A stretch of 9,441 bases of DNA from an uncultured Collinsella sp. (GCA_902494855.1 CABUVC010000054.1:1-9441); one strand, 5' to 3'. Numbered from the stretch's first letter, positions 1 to 6,825 are shown. Numbers and translations are program-made. The notes: generated by a model from the sequence alone, not told the origin.

Positions 1-30
1 CGTTCTTGTTTGACTAGTCGTTTAAGAACG
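1..30. repeat. Interrupted inverted repeat at window edge
   Basis: CGTTCTT at 1-7 is the exact reverse complement of AAGAACG at 24-30. The 8-base palindrome GACTAGTC (12-19) sits at the exact centre, flanked on both sides by GTTT. This symmetry could be a regulatory-protein site or a weak hairpin belonging to a gene left of the window. There is no T-tract to support a terminator. The neighbour is not visible, so its role is open. Confidence 0.3.
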
Positions 31-46
31 TTCCCAATATCTAGCC

Positions 47-88
47 AATAAAACGGCGCCCGTCGGCGATGTTGCCGGCGGGCGCCGT
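47..88 (-). terminator. Rho-independent terminator of galKT
   Basis: The arms at 53-67 and 74-88 pair over 15 bp with a single G-U wobble around a six-base loop (68-73). The stem is almost all G/C. Read on the minus strand, it is followed at once by TTTTATT (from the A-rich bases near 46-52). The hairpin begins about 48 bases downstream of the galT stop codon and would end the galK-galT transcript. On the plus strand the bases after the stem (TGTCTTG) are not T-rich, so it probably works mainly on the minus strand. Confidence 0.85.
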
Positions 89-135
89 TGTCTTGAAGAC
101 GAAATAGTCCGTTTTCCTCCGTCCCCAAGGGATCA

Positions 136-1764
136 TTACAGTGAGTCGATAAAGCGCTGCTGGGCGGCGCGGCCGGCTTCGTCCCACTTAAAGACGCCGG
201 CGTTGTCGAGCACGTGGCCAAACACCACGCCGACCTCCTCGTGCAGGATATCGATGGCGTTGTCGGCCGTAAGTTCGTCGGCGCGGCGGGCAAAGACGTC
301 CTCGGCCCATGCGGCGTGGCTACGGCAAAGGTCATCGCTCTCGAGCGCTGCGGCAAGGTCGTAGCTGGCATCGACCTTGGCTGCCAGCAGGTGCTCGCGG
401 ACAGCGCCGAGCTCGGGAACCAGGCGCGGCGGAAGAATAGCCAGGCCCATAACCTCGATCAGGCCGATGTTCTCCTTCTTAATATGGTGATACTCGGCAT
501 GCGGATGGAACACGCCCAGCGGATGCTCGTCGGTCGTGATGTTGCAGCGAAGCGCCAGGTAGGCCTCGTAGGTCTCGCCGCCGGCATTGCCGCGGGAGTC
601 GACGCGGCGGATGACCGGCGTCACGGTGTTGTGCGCCACGCCGTCGGCCGTGTGCGCGATGACGCCCACCGACTCATCGGTCCACTCGCGCCAGGCGAGG
701 ATAATCTTCTCGGCGGCGTCGAGCAACTGAGCACGGTCGTGCGAGCGCAGGCGCAGCACCGAAAGCGGCCACTGCAACACGGCGCCCGTAACGCCGTCAA
801 AGCCGGGCACGCTAAACTGCGAGACCTCGGCGGCGTGCATCATGGGGAACTCGTGCGCGCCGCCCTGGAAGTGGTCGTGCGACAGAATCGAGCCGCCCAC
901 GATGGGCAGGTCGGCGTTGGAGCCGATGAAGTAATGCGGGAATAGGTCCACAAAGTCGAGCAGGCAGGTCAGGCCCTTGCGGTCGACGTGCATCGGACGA
1001 TGCTCGGAGCTCATCGTGATGCAGTGCTCGTCAAAATACGCATACGGGCTGTACTGGAAGCCCCAGCGCTCGCCGTCGAGCTGGATGGGGATAACGCGCA
1101 GATTCTGGCGTGCGGGGTGAGCGCCGCCGTCGGCTGCGGCGGAGCGACCGGGATAGCCTTCGTTTTCGATGCAGAGCTGGCAGGCGGGATACTTCTCGCC
1201 CGTGTTCTTGGCTGCACCTGCCGCGGCGATATCACGCGGGTCCTTTTCGGGCTTGGACAGGTTGATGGTGATCTCCAGGTCACCCCAGTTGGTGGAAGTG
1301 CTCCATTTGATGTTGCGCGCGATGGCGGCGCGGCGCACGTAGCCGGCGTCGCAGCACAGGCCGTAGAACCAGTCGGTCGCGGCGCGAGGCTCATTGACAC
1401 CCATGCGGCCGTTGAATTCCTCGTTTACAACCGAAGGCCTCGGCATGAGCACGCCCATGATGCGCATGGCGATGCGGTCGCGGCCCGATGCCGTGTCCTC
1501 GGCAGCACCGTTGGCAACGGCGGCCTCGGAAAGCGCGGCAAGCGTGCCTTCAAGGTCAAAGTCGGGCAGAGTATCGGGGTGCAAGAGCGAAAGTTTCTCA
1601 ACCTGGAGCGCCCAGGCCATATCGAGTGCCGGCCCCGTAGCGCCGATGCACTCCAGAATGGTGTTGTAAGCCCAGATGCGGTCGTCCTGTCCGATCATCG
1701 ATCGGTGGATGGCATACTCAATCAGGCCCTGTGCAGCCTCGCGCACGTCGGTCATTACAGCCAT
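136..1764 (-). CDS. galT: UDP-glucose--hexose-1-phosphate uridylyltransferase (type 2 GalT)
   Basis: This is the second Leloir enzyme. It transfers UMP from UDP-glucose to galactose-1-phosphate, giving UDP-galactose and glucose-1-phosphate in the cytoplasm. The 542-residue protein fits the longer type 2 family (usually about 490-510 residues), not the 350-residue E. coli type. Seen directly: a CQLC pair at 195-198, the conserved SHDHFQGG segment near 295-302 (HDHFQ at 296-300, the family's counterpart of the nucleotidyl-histidine HxH motif), and a conserved C-terminal block at about 420-445 containing YHHIKKENIGLIE. About six extra residues (SAAADGG, about 208-214) lie before HPARQN. The start is taken at 1764 because AAGGGGG lies about 10 bases upstream; this overlaps the galK 3' end by 10 bases. 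A second in-frame ATG at 1755 forms TAATG with the galK stop. Translation is therefore probably coupled to galK. The terminator lies downstream. Confidence 0.95.
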   Translation of the reverse strand: MAVMTDVREAAQGLIEYAIHRSMIGQDDRIWAYNTILECIGATGPALDMAWALQVEKLSLLHPDTLPDFDLEGTLAALSEAAVANGAAEDTASGRDRIAMRIMGVLMPRPSVVNEEFNGRMGVNEPRAATDWFYGLCCDAGYVRRAAIARNIKWSTSTNWGDLEITINLSKPEKDPRDIAAAGAAKNTGEKYPACQLCIENEGYPGRSAAADGGAHPARQNLRVIPIQLDGERWGFQYSPYAYFDEHCITMSSEHRPMHVDRKGLTCLLDFVDLFPHYFIGSNADLPIVGGSILSHDHFQGGAHEFPMMHAAEVSQFSVPGFDGVTGAVLQWPLSVLRLRSHDRAQLLDAAEKIILAWREWTDESVGVIAHTADGVAHNTVTPVIRRVDSRGNAGGETYEAYLALRCNITTDEHPLGVFHPHAEYHHIKKENIGLIEVMGLAILPPRLVPELGAVREHLLAAKVDASYDLAAALESDDLCRSHAAWAEDVFARRADELTADNAIDILHEEVGVVFGHVLDNAGVFKWDEAGRAAQQRFIDSL

Positions 1765-2960
1765 GCCGCGTAAGCCCCCTTGTCAGAAATTGCGTAGTGG
1801 CGGGCAGACCCCTCGCCCAGCCAGCTGTTCATCTTGGCGATGAAGGTGTCGACCAGGTCGAGCGGCACGAAGGTCTGGATGGTGCCACCAAAGCCGCCAC
1901 CGTGAATGCGAACGGCGCCGCGGCCGTCGAGCACGTGCTCGGCCAGCGCCAGGGCATACATGGAAGGCTGCTCGGAACCCAGCTTGGCAACAACATTCTG
2001 CAGGTACATGGCAGAGCTGGCGCCGGACTCGCGCGTCAGGACCAGGAACTGGTCAATGTCGCCAGCGTTCAGGGCTGCCCAGCGCTTGTCGACCAGGCCG
2101 TTCTCGTACCAGTAGTGAACGGCGCGCAGGCAAGCGCGGTCGCCCAGCTTGGCGCGCAGCTCGGGGAGCTTGGCGTCAAAGTCGGCAACGTTGACCTCGC
2201 ACAGGCGTGCCTTGCCAAACTCGGCGGCGACGTCCTGCATCTCGCGCGGAACGGCGGCGTAGTCGTCGGTAGCTGCCACATGGTCGGCGCCGACCTTAAC
2301 GAGCACGAGCGCATAGCCGTGATCCTCAAAGTTGAGCTCGAGCTTCTGGGTCTTAGGTTGAGCCTGATCCTCAAAGTCCATGTAGGCAAGGCCGCCCAGG
2401 CACACAGCCGCCTGATCCATAAGACCGCAGGGCTTGCCGTAATAGTTGTTCTCGGTGCGCTGGCTCATCTGGGCGAGCGCGACGGGCTCAATGGCGGGCG
2501 CGCCCCAGAGCGTCTCCATGGCGCGGCCGTAAGCCGCCTCGACAGCGGCGGAGCTAGAAAGGCCGCCACCCGAGGGGACGGAGCAGGTAAAGGCAAAGTC
2601 GAAGCCCTGGGGGTCAACGCCGAGAGCTGCGACCTCGTGGGCCATGCCGCGGACGAGGCTCGCGGACGTGCCCTTCTCGGACTCCTGAACGTCTAGCGTG
2701 CCGAGCGTGATCTCAAACGTAGGATAGCCCTCGTCGGCGACGCGAATCTTGTTGGAATCGGTCGCCACGGCGATGCCGTCGACGGCGACATCGAGCGAGC
2801 CGGCGATGACGTGGCCGCCCTCGTGATCGGTGTGGTTGCCGCTGATCTCGGAGCGGCCGGGCGCGTGCACGTAGAGCACCTGGCGGTTGCCGATGGGGCC
2901 AAACTCCTCCTCAAACAGCTTGGTGAGCGTGGCGAGTGTCTTTTCGTCGGGGGCGGTCAT
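1755..2960 (-). CDS. galK: Galactokinase (GHMP kinase family)
   Basis: Galactokinase phosphorylates galactose at C1 with ATP, the entry step of the Leloir pathway. The 401-residue product matches the family's usual 380-400. Seen directly: the galactokinase signature at 35-49 (GRSEISGNHTDHEGG, with Arg36 as the expected catalytic arginine), the GHMP ATP-binding loop at 127-141 (SVPSGGGLSSSAAVE), GLMDQ at 179-183 with Asp182 as the likely catalytic base, and the third GHMP motif at about 350-363 (VRIHGGGFGGTIQTF). The start at 2960 is preferred because AGGAAAGGA lies about 5 bases upstream and the family-like sequence begins there. The frame stays open upstream to 3260, but that part covers the operator region and looks non-coding. 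It is first in the operon with galT, and galE is absent from the window. Likely repressed by the divergent LacI-type regulator through the nearby operators. Confidence 0.95.
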   Translation of the reverse strand: MTAPDEKTLATLTKLFEEEFGPIGNRQVLYVHAPGRSEISGNHTDHEGGHVIAGSLDVAVDGIAVATDSNKIRVADEGYPTFEITLGTLDVQESEKGTSASLVRGMAHEVAALGVDPQGFDFAFTCSVPSGGGLSSSAAVEAAYGRAMETLWGAPAIEPVALAQMSQRTENNYYGKPCGLMDQAAVCLGGLAYMDFEDQAQPKTQKLELNFEDHGYALVLVKVGADHVAATDDYAAVPREMQDVAAEFGKARLCEVNVADFDAKLPELRAKLGDRACLRAVHYWYENGLVDKRWAALNAGDIDQFLVLTRESGASSAMYLQNVVAKLGSEQPSMYALALAEHVLDGRGAVRIHGGGFGGTIQTFVPLDLVDTFIAKMNSWLGEGSARHYAISDKGAYAAWL

Positions 2961-3000
2961 ACGGGTCCTTTCCTTGACGCCGGAGAGACTGGTCCGTGTC

Positions 3001-3024
3001 ATTATGAGTACGTTAACAATTATG
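3001..3024 (-). promoter_or_regulatory. Candidate galK promoter -10 region
   Basis: Two CATAAT hexamers occur on the minus strand (reading 3024 to 3019 and 3006 to 3001), either of which could be a -10 box about 45-60 bases before the galK start. No convincing -35 hexamer lies at the right spacing for either one, which would suit a regulated promoter. The operator at 3005-3018 falls between and overlaps them, so a bound repressor would block polymerase here. The exact transcription start cannot be decided from sequence alone. Confidence 0.35.
3005..3018 (+). promoter_or_regulatory. LacI-type operator O1 (galK-proximal)
   Basis: TGAGTACGTTAACA is an imperfect palindrome centred on ACGT, with the central CG typical of LacI/GalR-family operators. 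It lies about 45 bases upstream of galK, over the candidate -10 hexamers. The longer segment 3002-3017 is repeated exactly, inverted, at 3070-3085. The position suits direct repression of galKT by the divergent regulator. Confidence 0.65.
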
Positions 3025-3068
3025 AGCACCACAAACCAGACGGTTGCGGTGCTGCACGTTAATGGGTA

Positions 3069-3082
3069 TGTTAACGTACTCA
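3069..3082 (-). promoter_or_regulatory. LacI-type operator O2
   Basis: TGTTAACGTACTCA is the exact reverse complement of O1. Together with flanking bases it forms a perfect 16-base inverted repeat with 3002-3017. The centres of O1 and O2 are 64 bases apart, about six helical turns, so both would face the same side of the DNA. This would suit looping or cooperative binding by a multimeric repressor. Confidence 0.6.
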
Positions 3083-3093
3083 TAACACATCGC

Positions 3094-3121
3094 TTGTTAC
3101 TTTTTGAGAATCTGGTAATCG
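3094..3121 (+). promoter_or_regulatory. Candidate promoter for the LacI-family regulator
   Basis: TTGTTA (3094-3099) and TAATCG (3116-3121) are spaced by 16 bases. A TG at 3113-3114 gives an extended -10 arrangement. Transcription would start near 3128, with a leader of about 170 bases before the GTG start. Operator O2 lies just upstream of this -35, and O3 lies inside the transcribed leader. This is a prediction from weak hexamers. Confidence 0.3.
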
Positions 3122-3191
3122 GTAGATTTTCGGCCGTGAACGGTGTGGCTGTATGGACATATGGAGCAAAAGAACCGCTGATAGAAAAAGT

Positions 3192-3205
3192 GGAGTACGT
3201 TAACA
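3192..3205 (+). promoter_or_regulatory. LacI-type operator O3 (regulator-proximal)
   Basis: GGAGTACGTTAACA matches O1 at 13 of 14 positions and has the same orientation. It lies about 94 bases before the regulator's GTG start. It could allow autoregulation, acting as a roadblock if transcription starts near 3128, or serve as an auxiliary looping site for galK repression. Confidence 0.55.
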
Positions 3206-3298
3206 TGCGTCCGACGATAGCGGGACTCGGCGCGGGGTGTATTTCTGCCCGGGCCGGCATGCACGCTATTCAGATCTCGCAAGGGTGAAGGTGATCCA

Positions 3299-4330
3299 GT
3301 GGCAAGGCGCCCGTCCAACGATACAGGTACGCGTCCGGTCTCCATGGCTGACGTCGCCCGTGCTGCTGGCGTTTCGCAGCAGACGGTTTCGCGCGTCGCC
3401 AACGGCTTGCCCAACGTTAACGAGCAGACGCGCCAGCGCGTGCAGGCCGCGATGCAAGAGCTCGGCTTTCGTCCGAGTTATGCCGGTCGCTCGCTGCGCG
3501 ATGGCCGTTACCATTCGGTCGGCCTGTGCATCAACGATGTCACCAAGTTTGGCAACCTCTCAATGATCGACGGCATCGCCAGCGCTGCTCGCGAGCATAA
3601 TTGCGCCATCACGCTGGTCGAGATGTCCAAGACCGAGGAATTCTCGCTTGCCGAGGCCACGCGTCGTATGGCCGCATTGCCGGTGGACGGCATCATCATC
3701 GGCATGAGTCGCATGGCGCCCGATTTTGAGACGTTTGATCCACTGCCGGGCATTGGCACGGTCATCGTTACTATGTACGCGCACCCGCGGGTGACCACGG
3801 TCGATTCCGACCATTACGGCTGCTCGCTATTGCTTATGGATCACCTGTTTGAGCTGGGGCACGAGCAGATTCGCTATATTGGCGGCCCGTCATTCTCGGT
3901 CGACGAGCAATTTCGTCGCGCCGGTTGGCAGGATGCGCTCGAGCGTAAGCACATTAAGGCGCAGGCGCCGCTCGAGGGCGACTGGTCTGCCAACAGCGGT
4001 TACGAGGCCGGCAGGTATCTGGCCGAGCACAACCGCGCCATGACGGCGATTTACGCGGCAAACGACCAGATGGCAAATGGCGCGATTGCAGCGCTGCGCG
4101 ATAGCGGCCTGCGCGTGCCCGAGGACGTGAGCGTGGTGGGCGTCGATGACTCGCTCGACGACTTTGTCGCGCATAACGAGCTCACGACCGTGCGATTCGA
4201 TCTGCATCAGCGCGGACGCGAGGTGTTTGAGCATGCGGTTCCCGAGGCGGGGGCATCGGACAGACCCGTCGCCATTCGCATTCCCGGTCAGCTCATCGTT
4301 CGACATACCACCTCAGCGCCGCGCGCATAG
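3299..4330 (+). CDS. LacI/GalR-family transcriptional regulator, probable galactose repressor
   Basis: A 343-residue DNA-binding regulator of the LacI/GalR family. The N-terminal helix-turn-helix is at about 15-36 (MADVARAAGVSQQTVSRVAN), followed by the hinge-helix region at about 38-67 ending RPSYAGRSLR. The rest is a periplasmic-binding-protein-like sugar-sensing domain, with landmarks such as GYEAGRYLAE, AANDQMANGAIAAL and RVPEDVSVVGVDD. Recognition-helix residues are Gln27 and Gln28 where LacI has Tyr17 and Gln18. The start is GTG at 3299, supported by GAAGGTG five bases upstream; an ATG at 3344 would cut into the helix-turn-helix. It is divergent from galK with three matching operators between them, so it most likely represses galKT and is released by galactose or a derivative. 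The effector is inferred, not seen. No clear terminator follows. Confidence 0.9.
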   Translation: MARRPSNDTGTRPVSMADVARAAGVSQQTVSRVANGLPNVNEQTRQRVQAAMQELGFRPSYAGRSLRDGRYHSVGLCINDVTKFGNLSMIDGIASAAREHNCAITLVEMSKTEEFSLAEATRRMAALPVDGIIIGMSRMAPDFETFDPLPGIGTVIVTMYAHPRVTTVDSDHYGCSLLLMDHLFELGHEQIRYIGGPSFSVDEQFRRAGWQDALERKHIKAQAPLEGDWSANSGYEAGRYLAEHNRAMTAIYAANDQMANGAIAALRDSGLRVPEDVSVVGVDDSLDDFVAHNELTTVRFDLHQRGREVFEHAVPEAGASDRPVAIRIPGQLIVRHTTSAPRA

Positions 4331-4396
4331 TTTTCGCAGGTCAACGGCTCGGCGTTGCGCTTCAATAACAATCGGTAAGGACGCCGGCAGATAGCC

Positions 4397-4422
4397 GTGA
4401 CTAGAAAGGCGAGTGCTATGAT
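4397..4422 (+). promoter_or_regulatory. Extended -10 promoter of the flavodiiron protein gene
   Basis: TGCTATGAT (4414-4422) is a good extended -10 element, with the hexamer TATGAT at 4417-4422. The best -35 candidate, GTGACT (4397-4402), is weak and only 14 bases away, so the extended -10 probably dominates. Transcription would begin near 4429, giving a leader of about 30 bases that contains the ribosome-binding site. The 129 bases between the regulator stop and this gene hold nothing else clear. Confidence 0.5.
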
Positions 4423-4459
4423 AGACGGGTTCATTTGTCTATCTAGGAGGCTTTGCCTG

Positions 4460-5620
4460 ATGGAGATCACCAAGGATATCCGCTACATTGGCGTCGACGA
4501 TCACGACATTGACCTGTTCGAGGGCCAGTACGATGTGTCCGAGAACGGTATGGCATACAACAGCTACGTTATCTTGGGCGAGAAGATTGCTGTCGCTGAT
4601 TCGGTCGATGGCGGCTTTGTCGATGAGTGGCTCGGTAACCTCGAATCCGTGCTCAACGGCCGCACGCCCGACTACCTGGTCGTTCATCACATGGAGCCCG
4701 ATCACTCCGCCGGTATCGCCGCCTTTATGGAGCGCTATCCCCAAGCGCAGATTGTGGCCAGCATGGGCGCTTTCCGCATGATGATCAACTACTTTGGCAC
4801 CGATTATCCCGAGCGCAAGATGGTCGTCAAAGAGGGCGACGTGCTCGACCTGGGCGGTCACAGCCTAACGTTTGTCGGTGCCCCCAACGTGCACTGGCCC
4901 GAGGTGCTGTTCTCTTACGAGGCCACCGACAAGGTGCTCTTTAGTGCCGATGGCTTTGGCAAGTTTGGTGCCAATGACATCGAAGATCCGGAAGGGTGGG
5001 CCTGCGAGGCACGCCGTTACTACTTTGGCATCGTGGGAAAGTTCGGCAAGTTCGTGCAGGCCGTGCTCAAGAAGGCCGCCGATCTGGACATCCAGGTTAT
5101 CTGTCCGCTCCATGGCCCCGTGCTAACCGAGAACCTGGGCTACTACCTCGACACCTACAACACCTGGTCGAGCTATCAGCCCGAGGACGAGGGAATCACC
5201 ATTGCTTACGCGAGTGTGTATGGCCATCTGAAGGCTGCCGTTGAGGAGCTTGCATCTGCGCTCGAGGCCCGCGGCCAGAAGGTTTCCGTCTTTGACCTGG
5301 CTCGCGACGACATGGCCGAGGCCGTTGAGGATGCGTTCCGCTATGACCGTCTGGTGCTCGCTTCCATCACCTATCAGGGCGAGATCTTCCCGTTCATGAG
5401 CACCTTTATCCACACGCTTGCCGAGCATGCCTACCAGAACCGTACGGTGGCGCTCGTTGAGGCCGGCTCCTGGGCGCCCACCGCTGCCAAGGTTATGACC
5501 AAGGAGCTCGAGGGCATGAAGGACATCACCCTGGCGCAGAACAAGGTGACCGTGCTGGGTTCGCTCAACGACGCCTCGCGCGCCCAGATCGAGGCCCTCG
5601 CCGACGAGCTTTCCAAGTAG
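4460..5620 (+). CDS. Flavodiiron protein (FprA family, O2/NO reductase)
   Basis: A 386-residue class A flavodiiron protein with a metallo-beta-lactamase-like di-iron domain (about 1-245) followed by a flavodoxin domain (about 247-386). All expected iron ligands are present: His77, Glu79 and Asp81 (HMEPDH), His145 (NVHWPE), Asp164 (SADGFG) and His218 (PLHGP). The flavodoxin FMN loop reads ASVYGHLKAA; later flavin-site segments TYQGEIFPF and GSWAPTAAKVM are recognisable. Known members reduce O2 to water or NO to N2O in anaerobes, usually taking electrons from rubredoxin or a flavin reductase; neither partner is in the window. The start at 4460 is chosen because AGGAGG (4445-4450) lies nine bases upstream. 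The frame is open to 4397, but that stretch covers the promoter. It appears to be a single-gene unit. O2 versus NO preference cannot be read from the sequence. Confidence 0.92.
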   Translation: MEITKDIRYIGVDDHDIDLFEGQYDVSENGMAYNSYVILGEKIAVADSVDGGFVDEWLGNLESVLNGRTPDYLVVHHMEPDHSAGIAAFMERYPQAQIVASMGAFRMMINYFGTDYPERKMVVKEGDVLDLGGHSLTFVGAPNVHWPEVLFSYEATDKVLFSADGFGKFGANDIEDPEGWACEARRYYFGIVGKFGKFVQAVLKKAADLDIQVICPLHGPVLTENLGYYLDTYNTWSSYQPEDEGITIAYASVYGHLKAAVEELASALEARGQKVSVFDLARDDMAEAVEDAFRYDRLVLASITYQGEIFPFMSTFIHTLAEHAYQNRTVALVEAGSWAPTAAKVMTKELEGMKDITLAQNKVTVLGSLNDASRAQIEALADELSK

Positions 5621-5643
5621 CGATACGTTCACTTTTAACGCAC

Positions 5644-5685
5644 AAACCACCACAAAGGGGACAGGCACCTTTGTGGTGGTTTTTG
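5644..5685. terminator. Terminator hairpin between convergent genes
   Basis: The arms at 5644-5658 and 5668-5682 form a perfect 15-bp stem (ends AAACC and GGTTT) around a nine-base loop GGACAGGCA. On the plus strand the T-rich bases TTTTTGTTT follow, giving a good intrinsic terminator 24 bases past the flavodiiron stop. On the minus strand the stem starts five bases after the DeoR-type stop, but only a short T-run follows, so termination there may be weaker. Confidence 0.8.
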
Positions 5686-5686
5686 T

Positions 5687-6490
5687 TTAAGCGCCGGCGA
5701 TGAGGAGATTTGGGCGGGCGTTGTCGACGATCTCGACGATTGAGGTGGCGACGGCGTGATCGGGGTCACGGTCCATCACGATGGCGTTGACGTCGGTCAG
5801 CTCGGCAAAGCGGTACATGCCACGTCCGTTGACCTTGCTGGCGTCCATGAGGGCGACACTTTGACGGGCGGCGCCGACCATAGCCGCTTTGGTCTCGGCC
5901 ATCTGCGGAAAGTCGGTCGTAAAGCCGCAGCCGGGAACAAAAGCGCCAGGGCACATGACGGCAAGATCGGCGTGGATCATTTGGAGCGCCTGCATGGTAA
6001 GTGGGCCGTACAGATAGCGATGACCTTTGCGCAGCGCCCCGCCCAGCATGACGACATCGACCGAGGGCATGCTCTCGTCGATGTAATCGGCAATGGTGAT
6101 GTCGGCCGTGATGACGGTGATGCCGTCGCGCTGGTCGAGCAGGCGGACAAATTCGAGCGCGGTGGTGCCCGAGTCGACAAGCAAGGTGTCACCGTCGCTG
6201 ACGAGTTCGATGGCGCTTTGCGCGATGGCCTGCTTGGCGGCGACATTGACGTTGATACGGCGATCCTGGGTGGATACGGTCAGTCGCTTCTGGAGCGACA
6301 CAGCACCACCATGCGTGCGGCGCAGCTTGCCGGACTCGGCGAGCGCGTCTAGGTCGGCGCGGGCGGTAACGGAGGACACGCCAAAGGTCTGGGCGATTTC
6401 TGCTACCTGCACCGAGGCGCTATGCTCGAGCATCTCCATGATGGCGGAACGACGCTCATCGGCGAAAGCTCGGGTTGTTGCATGGGTCAT
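5687..6490 (-). CDS. DeoR-family transcriptional regulator of sugar metabolism
   Basis: A 267-residue regulator with the usual DeoR-family layout and length. The N-terminal winged helix-turn-helix is at about 12-64 (ERRSAIMEML, then VAEIAQTFGVSSVTARADLDAL and GKLRRTHGG). The sensor domain, of the ribose-5-phosphate-isomerase-like fold, starts at about 85, with the phosphate-binding DSGTT at 106-110, MLGGALRKG near 148-156 and METK-like AETKAAM at about 198-204. Known relatives sense sugar phosphates and mostly act as repressors. The start at 6490 has GGAG about five bases upstream. It is divergent from the class II aldolase gene across an AT-rich region with repeats, so it probably controls that gene and itself. 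The effector (for example a ketose phosphate) is inferred only. Possible functional relatives include FruR, LacR and AgaR; the sequence does not decide between them. Confidence 0.88.
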   Translation of the reverse strand: MTHATTRAFADERRSAIMEMLEHSASVQVAEIAQTFGVSSVTARADLDALAESGKLRRTHGGAVSLQKRLTVSTQDRRINVNVAAKQAIAQSAIELVSDGDTLLVDSGTTALEFVRLLDQRDGITVITADITIADYIDESMPSVDVVMLGGALRKGHRYLYGPLTMQALQMIHADLAVMCPGAFVPGCGFTTDFPQMAETKAAMVGAARQSVALMDASKVNGRGMYRFAELTDVNAIVMDRDPDHAVATSIVEIVDNARPNLLIAGA

Positions 6491-6537
6491 ATTCGCTCCA
6501 TCATCGTCTGAAATTTGCAGGAATTGTGTTGAGTCTA

Positions 6538-6588
6538 TTTTCGTTCATTTTCTTTTTAAGTAAGAAAACGCCTTTCGATTACTTACTT
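6538..6588. promoter_or_regulatory. T-rich and inverted-repeat operator candidate for the DeoR-type regulator
   Basis: Bases 6538-6557 form a pyrimidine block with a five-base rhythm (TTTTC, GTTCA, TTTTC, TTTTT). AAGTAAG at 6558-6564 follows and is the exact inverse of CTTACTT at 6582-6588, with TTTCG between them at 6573-6577. DeoR-family operators are often built from TTTC-type repeats, so this is the natural binding region for the divergent regulator. It lies directly upstream of the candidate aldolase -10 box. No single site can be fixed from one sequence. Confidence 0.45.
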
Positions 6589-6592
6589 TTTC

Positions 6593-6598
6593 TATAAA
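6593..6598 (+). promoter_or_regulatory. Candidate -10 box for the aldolase gene
   Basis: TATAAA within the AT-rich stretch is the best -10-like hexamer next to the operator candidate. The bases 17 upstream (GCCTTT) are a poor -35. Transcription from here would give an unusually long leader of about 220 bases. A second possibility is TACAAT at 6735-6740, which would give an 80-base leader but also lacks a good -35. Between the DeoR-type gene and the aldolase there are 335 bases; apart from these sites and a small hairpin (CAAGGT 6756-6761 with ACCTTG 6767-6772) nothing else is evident. Confidence 0.3.
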
Positions 6599-6825
6599 AG
6601 AAAGACGCTGAACGCCCAAAATTCAATATCGAACACGTCTGCTCGGCTCCAATTCCTTCCGTTTGCTTTTCAAAGATGAAGGTTGGACCTCGCGCGATGA
6701 CAATATCTCGCACATGCATACCCGCTGAATTTCATACAATGAGCGCAGCAAAACGCAAGGTAAAACACCTTGTGAACAACTACGCCCGATGTCCAGATGC
6801 GGGCGAGGGAGAGGAGCAAACGCTC

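Noticed and set aside
214..2696. Long plus-strand open frames (about 240-320 codons) opposite galT and galK
   Set aside because: They lie wholly antisense to two clearly recognised enzymes, show no family motifs, and are expected from GC-rich third positions.
3051..3064. A fourth LacI-type operator around GCACGTTAATG
   Set aside because: It shares only the ACGTTAA core with the other three and lacks the outer TG and CA bases, so it is at most a half-site.
2961..3260. N-terminal extension of galactokinase to a start at 3260
   Set aside because: The extension covers the operators and promoter region, does not resemble galactokinase, and a good ribosome-binding site marks the start at 2960.
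4342..4357. Small hairpin CAACG/CGTTG after the LacI-type gene as a terminator
   Set aside because: Only five base pairs with no following T-tract; too weak to call.
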